46,635 bases of DNA from Dinochytrium kinnereticum (taxonomy: Eukaryota > Chytridiomycota > Chytridiomycetes > Chytridiales > Chytridiaceae), in NCBI GenBank assembly GCA_027604005.1, contig JADGJT010000171.1, positions 1 through 46,635 of the forward strand, given 5' to 3'. The position numbers were made by a program, and so were the translations under genes. Shown here piece after piece: positions 10,187 through 21,871 of this stretch. The notes beneath the pieces were generated by a model. The model saw only the letters and a program-made list of their open reading frames with translations, had not been told where the DNA came from and ran no database searches. Numbering within the stretch: the first letter of the stretch is position 1; each line of letters opens with the position of its first letter.

Positions 10187-13137
10187 TCATCTACTTTCGA
10201 TTAAGTTTGGGTTTATAATATCAGCGGCGAAAGATACCTTTAACTTATAATTTCGGCGTTCAGTGTTCTTTCTTGCGTTGTAGAATGGAAGAGAATCAGG
10301 ATCTTCTTGTGACATTTTCTCTATCTGGAGACGATCAAACTTTTCCCCAATGTCCATGACATCCTAGAATTTACTTTTGTCAAGCAGCCAAAAAAAAAAA
10401 AAACATCACCCCACCTCATTTTGAGCATTCATCATGTCAAAGTCAGGAGCTTGAGTTCCATACACGGCTCCATACCATTGCTCAAAATCTGACATCAGCT
10501 TTTGACGGCATTGATCGACCAGCTTTGAGCAGTACACAATGTCCAACCGTGTTTGCTTTAACGTATCAAATTGCTCCTTGTAGTTTTTTTTCAGCAATTT
10601 GAGTTTCTCTATGGCTTCAAAATCCTCCGATCCAATAACGACTTAAGCATGAGTAAGACGCCGTTTAACAATACTATACCTTTGCTGGTGCCACGATGAA
10701 AAGTGGCCATTTCACGGTACCTGTCAATCTCATATTTTGTTGAATTGATGGCATCCACTAGATCTTTTGCAGCTTTTTTTCTTTCTTTTAGAATACCTGC
10801 GAATTGTTAATTTATCATAGGTTGAAGGGTTACCCTTATTTTCTGATAGAATACGGAATATTTCAGATCCCTTCTCTCGTTTAAAAGTCTCGAACTCTTG
10901 AGCTCGGCTGCTTTGTTGGGGTTGCAACCCTCGAGTTATGTTAAAGCTTGTTACTGTCGAGGTGTTTGGTAACGCAGGCAAGAGAGAAGAGTGAAAAACA
11001 TCGTCATGATATCGGGTCTGCTATTTAAAAAAGAATTTTTTTAATGCTAATGGGGGTGTAACAGAATTAGCTTTACATCATAAGATTCATCATCGTCATC
11101 CGGCCTCAAGCCTTCGGACCCCGTTAACGCTAGCCCTATTTTCCCAATTTTTTTGCGCTGAGGCTGTTTTTTAGGGAAAAACGTCTGCCTTTGAGGCATG
11201 TTCGGGGCCTAAAATTAGTACAAGCCTACGCATGAAACCCACCAAGCCTACTCCAAATCCATTTTGTTCAATATCTCCAACTCTCTCATCTCTATCAAAG
11301 TCATGCAGATGACGAATATTCTTGAGAGTCAGGTGAGTGGGGACCATTTTTGCAGAGTATCTTTACAGTACCTCTGAATCACCAGAGTCTATCAGTTTCT
11401 CACTATTTTGTGGATTTGATGAGTTTAATCGTTTCACAGTCGCTTGTAATTCAGCATAATCTGATTCAAGACTTTTGTAAAGTCTTTTGAATTGCCTCAA
11501 TATCTCGCGAATTTGACGTAGGCTCACCACCTTTAAAACTGTTAGATGAGAAAGAAGGTGCGATGATAACCTCAAGATCGCCTTCATCTTCCTCAATAAA
11601 ATTCTTGATGAGTTTTTGCAACTCTAGTCTTTGCTGCTCGCCGAAAGGTTCATATTGTACGTGACTCCTGTTGCTCAGCGAGTCATGCATGGCTAATTCC
11701 TGTTTCAAATCTTTGATCTCTCGTTCGTATTTCTTTATCAGGGCCATTGGGTCAAATTGAACGTTGATTTCGGGGCTATTTGCCACACACATCATTCTCG
11801 TTGCGAACCGGAGAGTTGATATTGTTTCTTCAATATGATCTCTTTCTCCTACAAAAAGATTTTTATAAGCTTAAATATGTGAAGCAAGGAGAAACCCCAG
11901 ATATTCGCGATCATCAGAGTATTACAATTCCCGCCTAAAGAATCTCGTAACACGTGTGTGAGCTTGGACTGACGGTATGGAATATGCTCCCTACAATATC
12001 TAGCCTCTTGATCGATTTCAAAAGATCGCTTACCTCTTCTTATCGGCCAATGCAATTATTACTTGCTCCAAGAAGGTAAGGGACTTATTTATATCTGCAG
12101 GACATTACTATTCGCAAAGTTCTACTGAAACCTCGTACACATTGCTTCCTTCAACGACAAACCAATGGTTTGCGTTTTCGATATCCTTTCAGAACCGGCT
12201 AGGTCAACCAAATTCAATTTCGAGGATACCACTCTCTCCGTGGATTCAACGCGAGATCGTGACTCTACATAAATTGTGAAAATACAGTGCGATCTTACAT
12301 ATTAGCTCCGCAACACACAATGCGCACCTTGTTGAACTTTTGTTTAACTGATGCTCCGCAATAGATCGATTGGTTTCTCCTTCGAAGAGAAGATTCAAAG
12401 CTTCTTCTTCATTGCAGACCACTTGAATACCCGCACCTTTGACCTGAGAGATGCCTTCATTATTGTCAGATGAAAAGGGGATAGAAGAGCGATTCCAACC
12501 GCTTTTGTCCTCTACAACGGTCAAGATACCATCATTAGGGTCATTAAGACTCGCAAGCAAGTCAACAATCTGCTCGTTATATATCTCCAAATAGCTTATC
12601 CTGACAACGCAGGCGAGCTGTGGCCTATCGTTTATTTCCCGGAAGATGTGTGATATCGCTCGTGGCATGATCCCCCTATGCTTGTAATTTTCGGTTGCGC
12701 CGGTCCTAATCTAATTTTAATAGAGTGCAGCAACAGTCTTTCAGACATTGTAAAAGTTTTCCCTGCACCCGTTTGGCCATATGCCATTATGGTTCCTAAA
12801 AAAGCGTCAGCGAACATATCCAGAAGACGCACACCATTGTAGCCATCAATAACGGATTTCACAATTCCCCTGGAACATTCATCATAAATCTTTTCTTGTG
12901 AAGAGTTGTGTAAGATGTTGTCAAATCGAAAGTCCCAGTTCTCTTGCTGATTGTTGATGAATCCTCCCTCATGGTTCTTTGGAATGTGGATATGTATCCC
13001 CTACAGAGTGAGAATTGGTTCTGGCATGAGGGGCTGACTTTGAGGTCATCGTCAAACTTGATCACGTCTGTCGCAAACTCGGATGTTGGCCGTGTTCTGA
13101 TGACCACCTTCACATGTTTTGACTTTTCTGATGACAT
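10187..13137 (-). CDS. KIF9: Kinesin-9 family motor (KIF9-like), flagellar
   Basis: Plus-end microtubule motor of the kinesin-9 family, which in KIF9/Klp1 acts at the axoneme central pair. Exons: 13137-13039, 13000-12835, 12795-12747, 12705-12500, 12454-12328, 12293-12139, 12094-12034, 11990-11896, 11848-11571, 11530-11372, 11320-11243, 11208-11077, 11020-10834, 10796-10680, 10641-10415, 10363-10187. The product is 770 residues, close to KIF9. It shows N-terminal [14 protein letters not shown]-loop GQTGAGKT at 95-102, [36 protein letters not shown] with switch I STRSH (usual SSRSH), switch [11 protein letters not shown] and [17 protein letters not shown]. The tail shows the family blocks [47 protein letters not shown] and [12 protein letters not shown]. 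Introns are mostly 34-60 nt. The 45-nt intron at 12499-12455 keeps frame if retained. The stop at 10187 could be bypassed by an alternative last intron. Confidence 0.92.
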
Positions 13138-14228
13138 GCTCGCAACACTGCTCACTCAGCTATCAAATTGTCATTCGGAGCCTGTGCGACATCAAGATCT
13201 AATTAATGATTTTAGAAGACCGACGGACCTCCCTGAGGACGATCAAGTTCCTGCGATGAAATCAAAACTAGAGATCTGCTTTGGTTTGGTTTGGAGAGGG
13301 TCGCGAGGAGCAATGCCTCAATCGAGTGTGATACTTGGTAACGATGTAGAAGGTAACTTTATTTATGCTTTGATTCAAAGGGAGAGGGTCCCCTTGATGC
13401 ATTGTTGTTGTGACCAATGTCCAACTGGATCATGCGTGTCTAACACGCTTGCCCCCCCTTCCCCCCCATGAAAGGTTGGCGCGGATGCCAGTTATGAATC
13501 AACATGGGACTGCACGAGGAAGCCACCAAAATCAGCACATCATGCTTACATGTGTTGGGGTCACCAGAAAAGCACAGGGAGCAATGGATTAAAGCACAGT
13601 CACAAAGTTAAGGGAGAACTAAATATGTAGGAGTGTTACGTTGAAGTTCTGGCGTGGGAACCGACGCGTCATCACGCGTTTGTTAGTTCCCACCTCTCAC
13701 TATCACTGTGACAAGAAGAGAAACCACATGGCCCTCACGAAATGAGCAGAAGGATCATTGGTGAACATGGATCAAGAAAATGCCGGGAGGAAGGGAGGTG
13801 GGTCTGAGTGTGGAGTGCTCAGAGGCTGCAGTGGAGGGTTGAGAAGCTAGGGACGCTGAGAGGACTCGCCAGGAGAAGGGTGTAAAAGTATTGACATCCG
13901 CGCGTGAAGGTTTCAATAAACTCCACAGAAAGGCACAAGTGGGTTGATTGTAGAGTGCACTTGCTGATGTTATTGTGAAATGGAGATACTCAATGGAATA
14001 TCGCGACATGCAGCGTTTGACGGTGGAATGCCCGCACCAACCACCAACCACCAACCACCAACCACCAACCACCAACCACCACGGGCATTGCGGGAGGAGG
14101 AGGAGACGATGGGTTTTCCTTGTTCCGTGTGTCACGCCTGGCTGGACACTGCGATCCAATTTTGCGTGAAAAGCGAAAGAAAGAATCAGCGCCCTTCGCC
14201 ATTTTTCCTCTCCGTACCGTGCACCGAG
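13138..14228. promoter_or_regulatory. Upstream region shared by divergent kinesin-9 and P450 reductase genes
   Basis: About 1.1 kb between two divergent start codons. Open frames here (13755-14159 minus, 12944-13592 plus) carry no domain signature. The only clear structure is the heptamer repeat near 14035. Confidence 0.5.
14035..14081 (+). repeat. CACCAAC heptamer tandem repeat
   Basis: Six perfect copies of CACCAAC (14035-14076) and a partial seventh, about 150 bp upstream of the P450 reductase start, probably in its 5' leader. Confidence 0.9.
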
Positions 14229-17200
14229 ATGTCCGTCGTCGACTCCACCGACATTGCGATCCTGCTCGTCGTCGCTGCTGCAACCGGCGCCTTCCTCTAC
14301 TGGCGGTCGACGAATGTGACGGACCAGAGGAGCGCTGGCGCTGTTGGCGCTGCGTCGGCCAGAAGCTCTTCTTCCCCCAACCTCCCTCTTCCGTCAACCA
14401 AGAAATCAGGCAAGAAGTCCATCATCGAACGCCTCAACGAGGTGGAGAATCCCAACAAGCTCGTCCTCTTTTACGGATCCCAAACCGGCACCGCCGAGGA
14501 CCTTGCCTCCCGCGTTGCCAAGGAAGCTGCGACCAATTTCGGCCTCCACACCCTTGTCTGTGATCTCGAGGAGTATGACATGTCCGAGATGACTCGATGG
14601 CCGTCGCCAAAGTGGTTGACCGGGTTCTTCATGGCGACCTATGGGGAGGGGGAACCGACCGACAATGCGATTGAGTTTTATGAGTGGGTGATGGATGGGA
14701 AGGGGAAGGGGGATGATGAGGAGGTGGACGGGGAGGATGATGAGATGGTTGAGGAGAAGGTTTGTAAGGGGTTGCCCTTTTTTGTGTTTGGGTTGGGGAA
14801 CAAGACTTATGAGCATTTTAATGCTATTTCGAGGAGGTTGGATAGGAGGTTGATGGCGTTGGGTGGGAAGAGGGTTGGGGAGACTGGGGAGGGGGATGAT
14901 GATGGAAGGTAGGCGTGGTTTTTTGTTGGTGTCTGTTTTCTATGTTATTTCTTGCACACTGTTTTCAAAACCATCCCTGCTACTTTTCTAGCGCTTTGTT
15001 CTACGCTCTTTAAACCTTCTCCATGGCCTTCCCCGCTTTTTGATTTTATGTTGTTCAGCAAGTCTCTACCACCCCCCAATGACTTTATCCACCTTTTTTT
15101 CATGAAACCTTTCTGATGAATGCGCTTACCATTCCTTCCCATCTTTTGCCGCCCTTCTTCTTCCTATTCTTAGCCTGGAGGACGATTTTTTGGCTTGGAA
15201 GCCCAAACTCTTTGACGCCCTCGCTCAGTTCTATGGAATCGTTGCCACTAGTGGAAGAGAGAACCCCCATAATCCCATGTTCATCGTCGACTTTTTGGAC
15301 GGCGTCGAGGATGCCAAGATCTTTCATGGCGAGGTTTCTTCGGATGGGAAGCCTAGACGGTGGAAGGTTAATGATGCGGTTGAGACTGCTAAGGAGGGTG
15401 GGGCCAAGTTTTTGGAGATAACGTGGGTTCTTTCTTTCTTTCTTTCTCTATATATACGGCGTTCTGATGTAATCTGGCTATTTGATTTTGTGGTTTTAAT
15501 CCTTACCTTTTTTTAAATCATAGCACGAAGAAACGCCAAGCTTACAGTGTGAAGCATCCTTACCTCTCCCGTGTAGCTCACTCCCGCCACCTCTTCAAAT
15601 CCACCCATGATGTCTTCCCCGTTGACCCCTCCGTCACTATCCCCCCCTCAAACTCCTACACCGTGACCTCCTCATCTATCACACTTGAACGCCACTGTGT
15701 TCACATGGAGTTTGATCTTGAGGGCAGTGGGATGAGGTATGAGGCCGGGGATCATGTTGCCATCCTTGCATCCAACTCGGAGGTGGAGGTCAGGGCTTTG
15801 GTTGAGGTTTTGAGGAAGGTTATTGTGGAGAAGGTTGGGGATTTGGCGGGGTGTGTTATCGGGCTGAAGCCAAATAAGGAGGGGAATCCTATGGCTTCTA
15901 GCGCAAAGATTCCATTTTCGACACCTAGCTCGGTTGGGACGGTGCTGAGGCATTATTTGGCCATTACTGCACCGATGAAGCAGCATCAACTTGAGGTGGG
16001 GAATTTTTTATTATTTATTATATTTTTTTTTTTTGGTTGTGGTGGTTTGCTTGTTTTTTGTTTTTTTGTTGTTTGGAGTCTGCTGTTGATGATTTTTTTT
16101 ATTGACGTTTTTTGTTGACTTGTGGATAGATTCTTGGAAAGTACGCTACTGATGAGGATGAGAAGAGGATGTTATTTGGGTTGGTCGACGATCGCGATCT
16201 GTTCATCAAGAACATTGAGACTCCTCAGAAGAACCTCAGAGAGGTGCTCGAGGCTTTCCCTAGCATCAAGGTGGATAGAATTTTGATATAGGTTTAACCT
16301 CTTCTAAATACTTATTGTGCAGATTCCCCTTTCAGTCATACTTGGTGAAGTCCTAGGCCACATCCAGCCTCGTTTCTACTCCATCTCCTCCTCAGCCAAG
16401 AAGGACCCCACACGTGTTTCCGTTACCGCCGTCGTCGTCCGCTACGTCCTTCCTAGCCCCGACCCTGTTGACCGCCCTCGCAAAGCCCCTCAGATCGTCT
16501 ATAAGGAGGGTCTTGCCACCTCGATGATTCATCGCCTTCATGATCTGTCCATGTCTAGGGCCGCGGCTGACGGTGAATCAAAGGGACTTCCACTCCTCCA
16601 CGTGCCGATCTTTATCCGAACCTCGTCTTTCAGACTACCGCGTGATCCTTCCCTCCCTGTCATCATGGTTGGACCAGGTACCGGTGTTGCGCCGTTCCGG
16701 GGGTTCGTTGCCGAGAGGATGGTGCTGGCGGAGGGGTCTGGTGCTGCTGGGAAGAAGGCTGTTGGACCCACTTGGTTGTTCTTTGGATGCAGACACCCTG
16801 AGCAGGATCATCTTTATCGCGAGGAGTTTTTGGAGATGCAGGGGAGGTGTAATGAGTGGAGAGCGGCTGGGGATGCTAGGGCCTTTGATTTGAGGTTCTT
16901 GAATGCGTTCTCGAGGGCTGGGCCGTCGATGAAGAAGGTTTATGTGCAGCATCGGTTGAAGGAGATGGGGGATGAGGTTTGGGAGATGTTGAATGCCAAG
17001 AGGGGGTATTTCTATATTTGCGGGTGGGTGGTTCTCTCCTTTTTCTTTTATGCCTTCCTTTTCTTTTCCTTTTTATTATTTTTTTCTATTGGCTCGTTTT
17101 GGTTTTGTCTTTGAGAGCTGACGCTTAATTTTTTTATTTTCATTTTTTGTTTGCAGTGATGCTAAGCATATGGCAGCGGACGTTCATACTGCGCTCATTA

Positions 17201-17298
17201 ACATTGCGATAGAGCATGGTGGGAAGAGTGAGGTGGCTGCTAAGGCTTGGGTTAAGAACCTCCGCACTGGTGGTAGGTACCAGGAGGATGTCTGGTAA
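14229..17298 (+). CDS. NADPH-cytochrome P450 reductase
   Basis: Diflavin reductase that passes electrons from NADPH through FAD and FMN to microsomal P450s; ER membrane, catalytic part cytosolic. Exons: 14229-14908, 15174-15422, 15524-15995, 16130-16270, 16323-17023, 17157-17298, giving 794 residues. Residues 5-23 (STDIAILLVVAAATGAFLYW) are the membrane anchor. The FMN domain shows YGSQTGTAEDLA at 82, ATYGEGEPTDNA and FGLGNKTYEHFNA. The FAD motif RFYSISSSAK is near 530, the NADPH motif GPGTGVAPFRGF near 631, then FFGCRHPEQDHLYREE, YICGDAKHMA and C-terminal QEDVW. In-frame ATGs exist upstream from 13980, but that extension encodes the heptamer repeat and would bury the anchor, so 14229 is preferred. 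The family is usually near 700 residues. Part of the excess is an acidic stretch (GKGDDEEVDGEDDEMVEEK) inside the FMN domain. Confidence 0.96.
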
Positions 17299-18178
17299 TT
17301 GAGTGTTTCTGAGGGGTGTTCCCTGAATCAGCTGATTTTGCGGCTTTGGGGCCCCTTTTTTTTCATGATGCTGAATTCACTGTTTTCTAAGAGTTATTAA
17401 ATTTTTTTTTGGGAGTTGGTAGGGGGTTGGTGTTTTGATTTCTCTTACCTTTTTTTTCTTTCTTCTTCTGTTTGTAAAAGACCAGTGGAAGGGCGTGTCT
17501 GACCAACAATCAGATTGATTTCCACTTTTATCATGTTCTTTTCTTTCTTTTCCCTATTATTTTTTCTTCGTCTTCTTCTTTGCTTGCTTCTTTTGAGGTG
17601 GCGGCGCTTTGTCTGTGTGGTTTAAGTTTTACTGTGTGTTGGGGCCCTTCAAGGCTTAGTGGGACGGGTAGGCAGTGTCATGTTCATGGTCATCAGGGAT
17701 GGTCTGGGGTCGGTGAGGCAGCGCAAGGGCCAAACAAACGGGCATTGGGATGGCTGTTTCGCATCTTTTTCTTTCCTGTTCGCACGCATCAACAAAAAAA
17801 CAACCGACAACCAAGCTTTGAGTCGCGTCGTTTTCAAAGAATCCAGCACTGCTTTGCGGCAAACAGCTGAGCAGGTCCACTCAACACGTACGTTTCCAAT
17901 CTGCTTCAGATTGCCTTTCGCGTCCTGGTCTGTGTGGGTCAACACAGGGGGTCAACACCACATTGGTGATGGTGGTACAGGCTGCTTGAGAGTGTATATT
18001 CATTTGCAGCCGTGCTTCAACTAATTAGAATAAGCTCTTGACGGCCACCTCCCGCGTCTCGAGCGATCCCGTCGTCTGCGCTCCCGTCCCGTCTCCTGCC
18101 ATCCCGTCTCCTGAGGCCGTTCGCATCCACTCATTCATCCTGAAACGCTCAGTCAAGTTTATTCTCGCATCCGCTTTG
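17299..18178. other. Intergenic: reductase 3' end and phosphatase leader
   Basis: T-rich sequence follows the reductase stop to about 17580. Overlapping frames at 17580-18024 on both strands show no motif. The open frame extending upstream of 18179 starts only with a TTG at 18038 and is probably leader. Confidence 0.5.
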
Positions 18179-21079
18179 ATGCTGCTCCCCACATCCACAC
18201 TGCTGCCACTCCTCGTCTCGTCCACATGCATCCTACTCCTCCTCTCTCCCAAAGTCTCTGCCTTTGGCCAAAACTGCCCTCTCGATGCCTCTGATCAGCT
18301 CATCCGCTCCCTCCGTCGTCTGCCACCCCTGCCCCAAGTGGCCCAACATCCCAATCCCCATCTTTACCTTCAAGCTTCCGACCAACCTTCACCAAGAGTC
18401 GTTTCCTCCTTGGAAGAAGGTGACGCTGATGGTGGAGGAGATGAGGACTTGCAGAATGCCGGAGAGTATGATCGTCAAAGTTCGAGGAGAAGAAAGAAGA
18501 AGAAGAAGAAGAAGAAGCAACCGGCATGCCCCCCCGGTTCATCCTCCCCAGAATGCACCGACGACGGCGACACCTCCCCTCTTCCAACCCTTCCCATTGT
18601 GGATCCCATCCCATCCCCACCTCACCCAGATGACAAGGAAGACGAGCGTCAACGCAAGCTCGAGCATCTAGAGAGCATCTCTGACCTCCGTGTGGCGTTT
18701 CTTGGAGACCATGGGCTCACCGACGCCACAGGGAGGGTCATGAGGATGGTCAGGCGCTGGGCTTTGCATGGGGACTTTGAGAAGGGCGTTCGTGAGTCCG
18801 ATGAGGGGTACCTGAAATCGACACCGCCTGGTCTTCGACGTGGGAAGGGGGGAAAGCATCTTGCGCTGTTTTCGGGGGATTTTGATTACAGGGATGATCC
18901 TGAGGCGTTCTTTCGGGTGATGGAGAAGTCGTTGAATGGCATCGACACAAAGGACGGGGACGTCGAGCCGTGCAGTGAGAGTTCTTTGAACGATGAACCG
19001 GTCATGACCAAGAAGGTTCGACATGGTGGCATGAACATTCCTGCGATGCTCGCCGCCAACGCTTCCTCCCTTGATCAGGATATGAAGAATAGGATGAGGA
19101 GGAGGAAGAAGAAGAAGAGCTGTCTCTCGAAGAAGGGCGAGGCGTTTCCAGTGTTTGGGGTGGTGGGGAACCATGATATTGTCAAGTGGTATTCGCCGGG
19201 AGGGTATCGCGATCGGTTTTCGGGGTGGTTGAGGAGGATGCCGGATGCTGATTGTTATGGGGAATATGGGGTTAATATGGTTTGCGCGTGGAGAGGCATG
19301 GTTCGGCTTTGTTTTTCTCTCCCTCTGTTCATTTTTTGGCTTTCTGAATCGATAACTTGTTTTTTATTGCCTTAATCATTCCTTTCCTGAAATGCTCATT
19401 TCTTCTTTTTTTTGATAAAATCATCTCTTCTCTGCGTTGATATTTCCGTTCTCTAAAACTCACTCACCTCACCCCTTCCCCGTTCCTTCCCCAAAATGCA
19501 GATCTTCATTCTCTCGGGCGTCGGTACCCTCGGCACCTCCCACGCCGACTTCATCCATCAAACCCTCCACCACTACGCCCACGTCCCCTTCCGAATCTGC
19601 ATCTGGCACAAGAACCAACGCAACTACCAGACAGGCGACAAGCAGGATGAAACCGGGTATGAGGTTTATGAGACGTGCCGGAGACACGGGGCTTGGGTCG
19701 TCACTGCTCATGAGCATTCTTATGAGAGGTCGTTTGAGATGCTGGATTTTGAGAGGGGGGTGATTGCGCCTGGGGTTGTGCGGGAGGATGTGAGTGTCAA
19801 GCCGGGAAGGAGTTTTGCGGTTGTTAGTGGATTGGGTGGGGACTCGATTAGGAGGTGGAATGGGGGATTGGAAAGGATGCCCTGGTGGGCGGCTACGGCT
19901 GCTGCGGATGTGGGTATATTTTTCTCTCTTTTTTTTCTGTGGAATTGGAAGTAGGGGGGTTTACCGGGAATAGTTCTGGTTTCATGGGCCATTTCTTTCT
20001 TTCATTATTTTATTTTATATCTTTGGTCTCGTTTTTACCTTCTTTTTTAGTTCCTTGAATGGTTGTTTTCACCCCTTTCCTTAACCCCGTCTGTCATTTG
20101 ATGATTTTTGGACGTTCAAACCCGTCTGTTCACCCTTTCTTTTCTCCCTTTTCCTGACTACTATTCCTTTTCACCATTTTCTTCACCCTCTATCACCCAC
20201 CGAAATTTCAAAAAACAGCTATCTTTCTCCCCCCAAAACCTAACCGATATCCCTTTCCAAAATAACAAACAGAACAACGCAACTTACGGCGCTCTCTTCT
20301 GCACCTTTAATCCTTCTGGCAAGATCGGCCACGCCGCCTGCTTCTTCCGCGACCTCAACGGCAAAATCCACGACAAATTCAAGGTCGACACCACCCAAAA
20401 CTATCTCTCCTCCCCTGGTCAGGCCTTTCCGACTTCCCCACCCCCCACTCGGCCTCGGTTTGTGGAGATCCCCGTCTCGGATCCACTGGATATCGTGTCG
20501 TTTTCGTTAGGTGGTGGGGTTGGGGGGGAGGTTAGGGTGGGATGCGGTGAGGGCTTCTTGCCCGTTGGGGTTAGGGAAGGTGGGGAGAGGTATGTTCATG
20601 CATTGAGGTTTCGCGTGCCTGATTTGGAGGCGGGGAGGAGGAGGGTAAGGCATGCGTTTTTGCAGGTTCTTGGTGGTGTTCCCGGGGCTGGGACGGTTTT
20701 GGGGATGCGTATCTCTCGCTTTACTTCCTCCGACGTCTCTTTTGTCTCGGATGTTGCGGGTTTGTGTCATGACGCCACCGCCTCGTTCGCCGCCGTATCC
20801 CTTCCCCGTGTCTCTGCGGTGGTCAGGCGCCTTATCGATGGAACGGCGCATGGTGAAGTTGAGAGGGTTGAGTGGACACCTGGGAGGGAGGCGTTTGAGG
20901 ATGGAGAGGTTTGGGTTGGACCGGATTTAGGGGACCTGATGGATGGTGTTGTGGGGGCGGAGGAGAGGGAGGTTGTTTTGTGGGTGGAGGGGTGGACGAG
21001 GGGTGAGGGCGGGTTTTGGGGGGTGCATGGGGAGCTGGGCATGTGCGTTTCACCAACTTTGGTGCTTGTGGTGGAGTGA
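18179..21079 (+). CDS. Secreted purple-acid-phosphatase-like metallophosphoesterase with C-terminal extension
   Basis: Predicted secreted or vacuolar dinuclear-metal phosphatase. Exons: 18179-19300, 19502-19909, 20273-21079; 778 residues. The ATG at 18179 opens a clear signal peptide (MLLPTSTLLPLL...SPKVSA). A linker follows with an Arg/Lys run and Pro-rich text. The five metallophosphoesterase motifs are all present: FLGDHGL near 176, SGDFDYRDD near 233, VVGNHDIVKW near 330, CIWHKNQ near 405 and TAHEHSYERSF near 441. Conserved NNATYGALFC after the last intron closes the catalytic domain. The C-terminal 230 residues contain a block of the ALRFRVPDLEAGRRRVRHAF type that resembles the beta-sandwich repeats (DNRLRE-like) attached to some secreted enzymes; that part is inference. 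Substrate is not evident. Confidence 0.83.
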
Positions 21080-21578
21080 GGTGGGTGGTGGGTGATGTTG
21101 AGGTATATTGCCTATTTTTTTTCTTCCACCTTTTTTCTCTTTTCTCTATTTGATCATGCACTATTTATTTTAAAAGTGAATCATTTTGTGTGTGCTTTAT
21201 TTTTTTATTTTACGTTTTTGCCCCAACCAACTTATTCCTTTGCTTTTGGCATTGCCTTTTGGGGTTGAGTATTTATCTCCCTACACCATTTCTTTTAATC
21301 TGCTTAATCCTTTGATCCTTTTTTTCTTTTGGTTCTCGCATAAGTGCCATTGCTTTGCTTATTTTGCAAACCTTTTCTTTCTTATTATACTTTTTTTTCT
21401 CTTTTTTTTTCCGGATAGTCCATCCCTCGTTTCTTTTTCATACCAAACATCCTGTGGGAACCGCTTCCCAGAGCATTTGCCTCGCTCTTACTTTCCAATA
21501 AACCCTGCAGTCGCACCTGGCTCCCCTTGACCACGGAGAATTCAAAGATGTTTTCTCTGCTCGCGCACGCTGGATCAG

Positions 21579-21659
21579 TGCCGCATCGGTTGAAGGAGAT
21601 GGGGGATGAGGTTTTGGAGATGCTGAATTCTGAGAGTGGGAATCTCTATGCATGCGGGC
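21579..21659 (+). pseudogene. Exon fragment related to P450 reductase
   Basis: These 81 bp align without gaps to the end of reductase exon 5 (16944-17024). The translated relation is HRLKEMGDEVLEMLNSESGN here against HRLKEMGDEVWEMLNAKRGY there, and both reach a Y-x-CG motif. Similarity stops at the position of the exon 5 donor site. Amino-acid-changing differences suggest it derives from a paralogous diflavin reductase or has drifted for some time. Confidence 0.82.
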
Positions 21660-21764
21660 GTTCTTTCCTGTTCTTTCGTAACAGAAAAAACGATGCTGAA
21701 TGCTGAGAGTGGGGATCTCTATGCATGCGGGCGTTCTTTCCTGTTCTTTCGTAACAGAAAAAAC
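21620..21764 (+). repeat. Two-copy tandem duplication, about 73 bp unit
   Basis: Unit starting ATGCTGAAT..., at 21620-21692 and 21693-21764, nearly identical. It takes in the last part of the reductase-like fragment plus about 32 bp of flanking sequence ending in CAGAAAAAAC. Confidence 0.92.
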
Positions 21765-21871
21765 AAGTTTCCAGCAGTCGCGTCGTAATCTTCGTGTGAT
21801 TTGTAGCATACAGTTCCAAATATACATTTTTGTGGATTGTTGCCTGCGACCATCAGCGACTGAGCGCTGTC

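Larger units (their letters stand above)
21080..21871. other. Intergenic region with embedded reductase-like fragment
   Basis: T-rich 3' flank of the phosphatase gene up to about 21450, then the reductase-like fragment and tandem repeat listed separately, then the leader of the zinc-knuckle gene. No complete gene seen. Confidence 0.55.

Noticed and set aside
13755..14159. 134-codon minus-strand open frame upstream of the reductase
   Set aside because: Much of it is the complement of the heptamer repeat (VVGGWW); no domain visible.
13980..14228. In-frame upstream start for the P450 reductase
   Set aside because: The extra 83 codons encode the CACCAAC repeat and would place the membrane anchor internally; 14229 fits the family.
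18038..18178. Upstream extension of the phosphatase frame
   Set aside because: It begins with TTG, not ATG, and would bury the signal peptide that starts at 18179.
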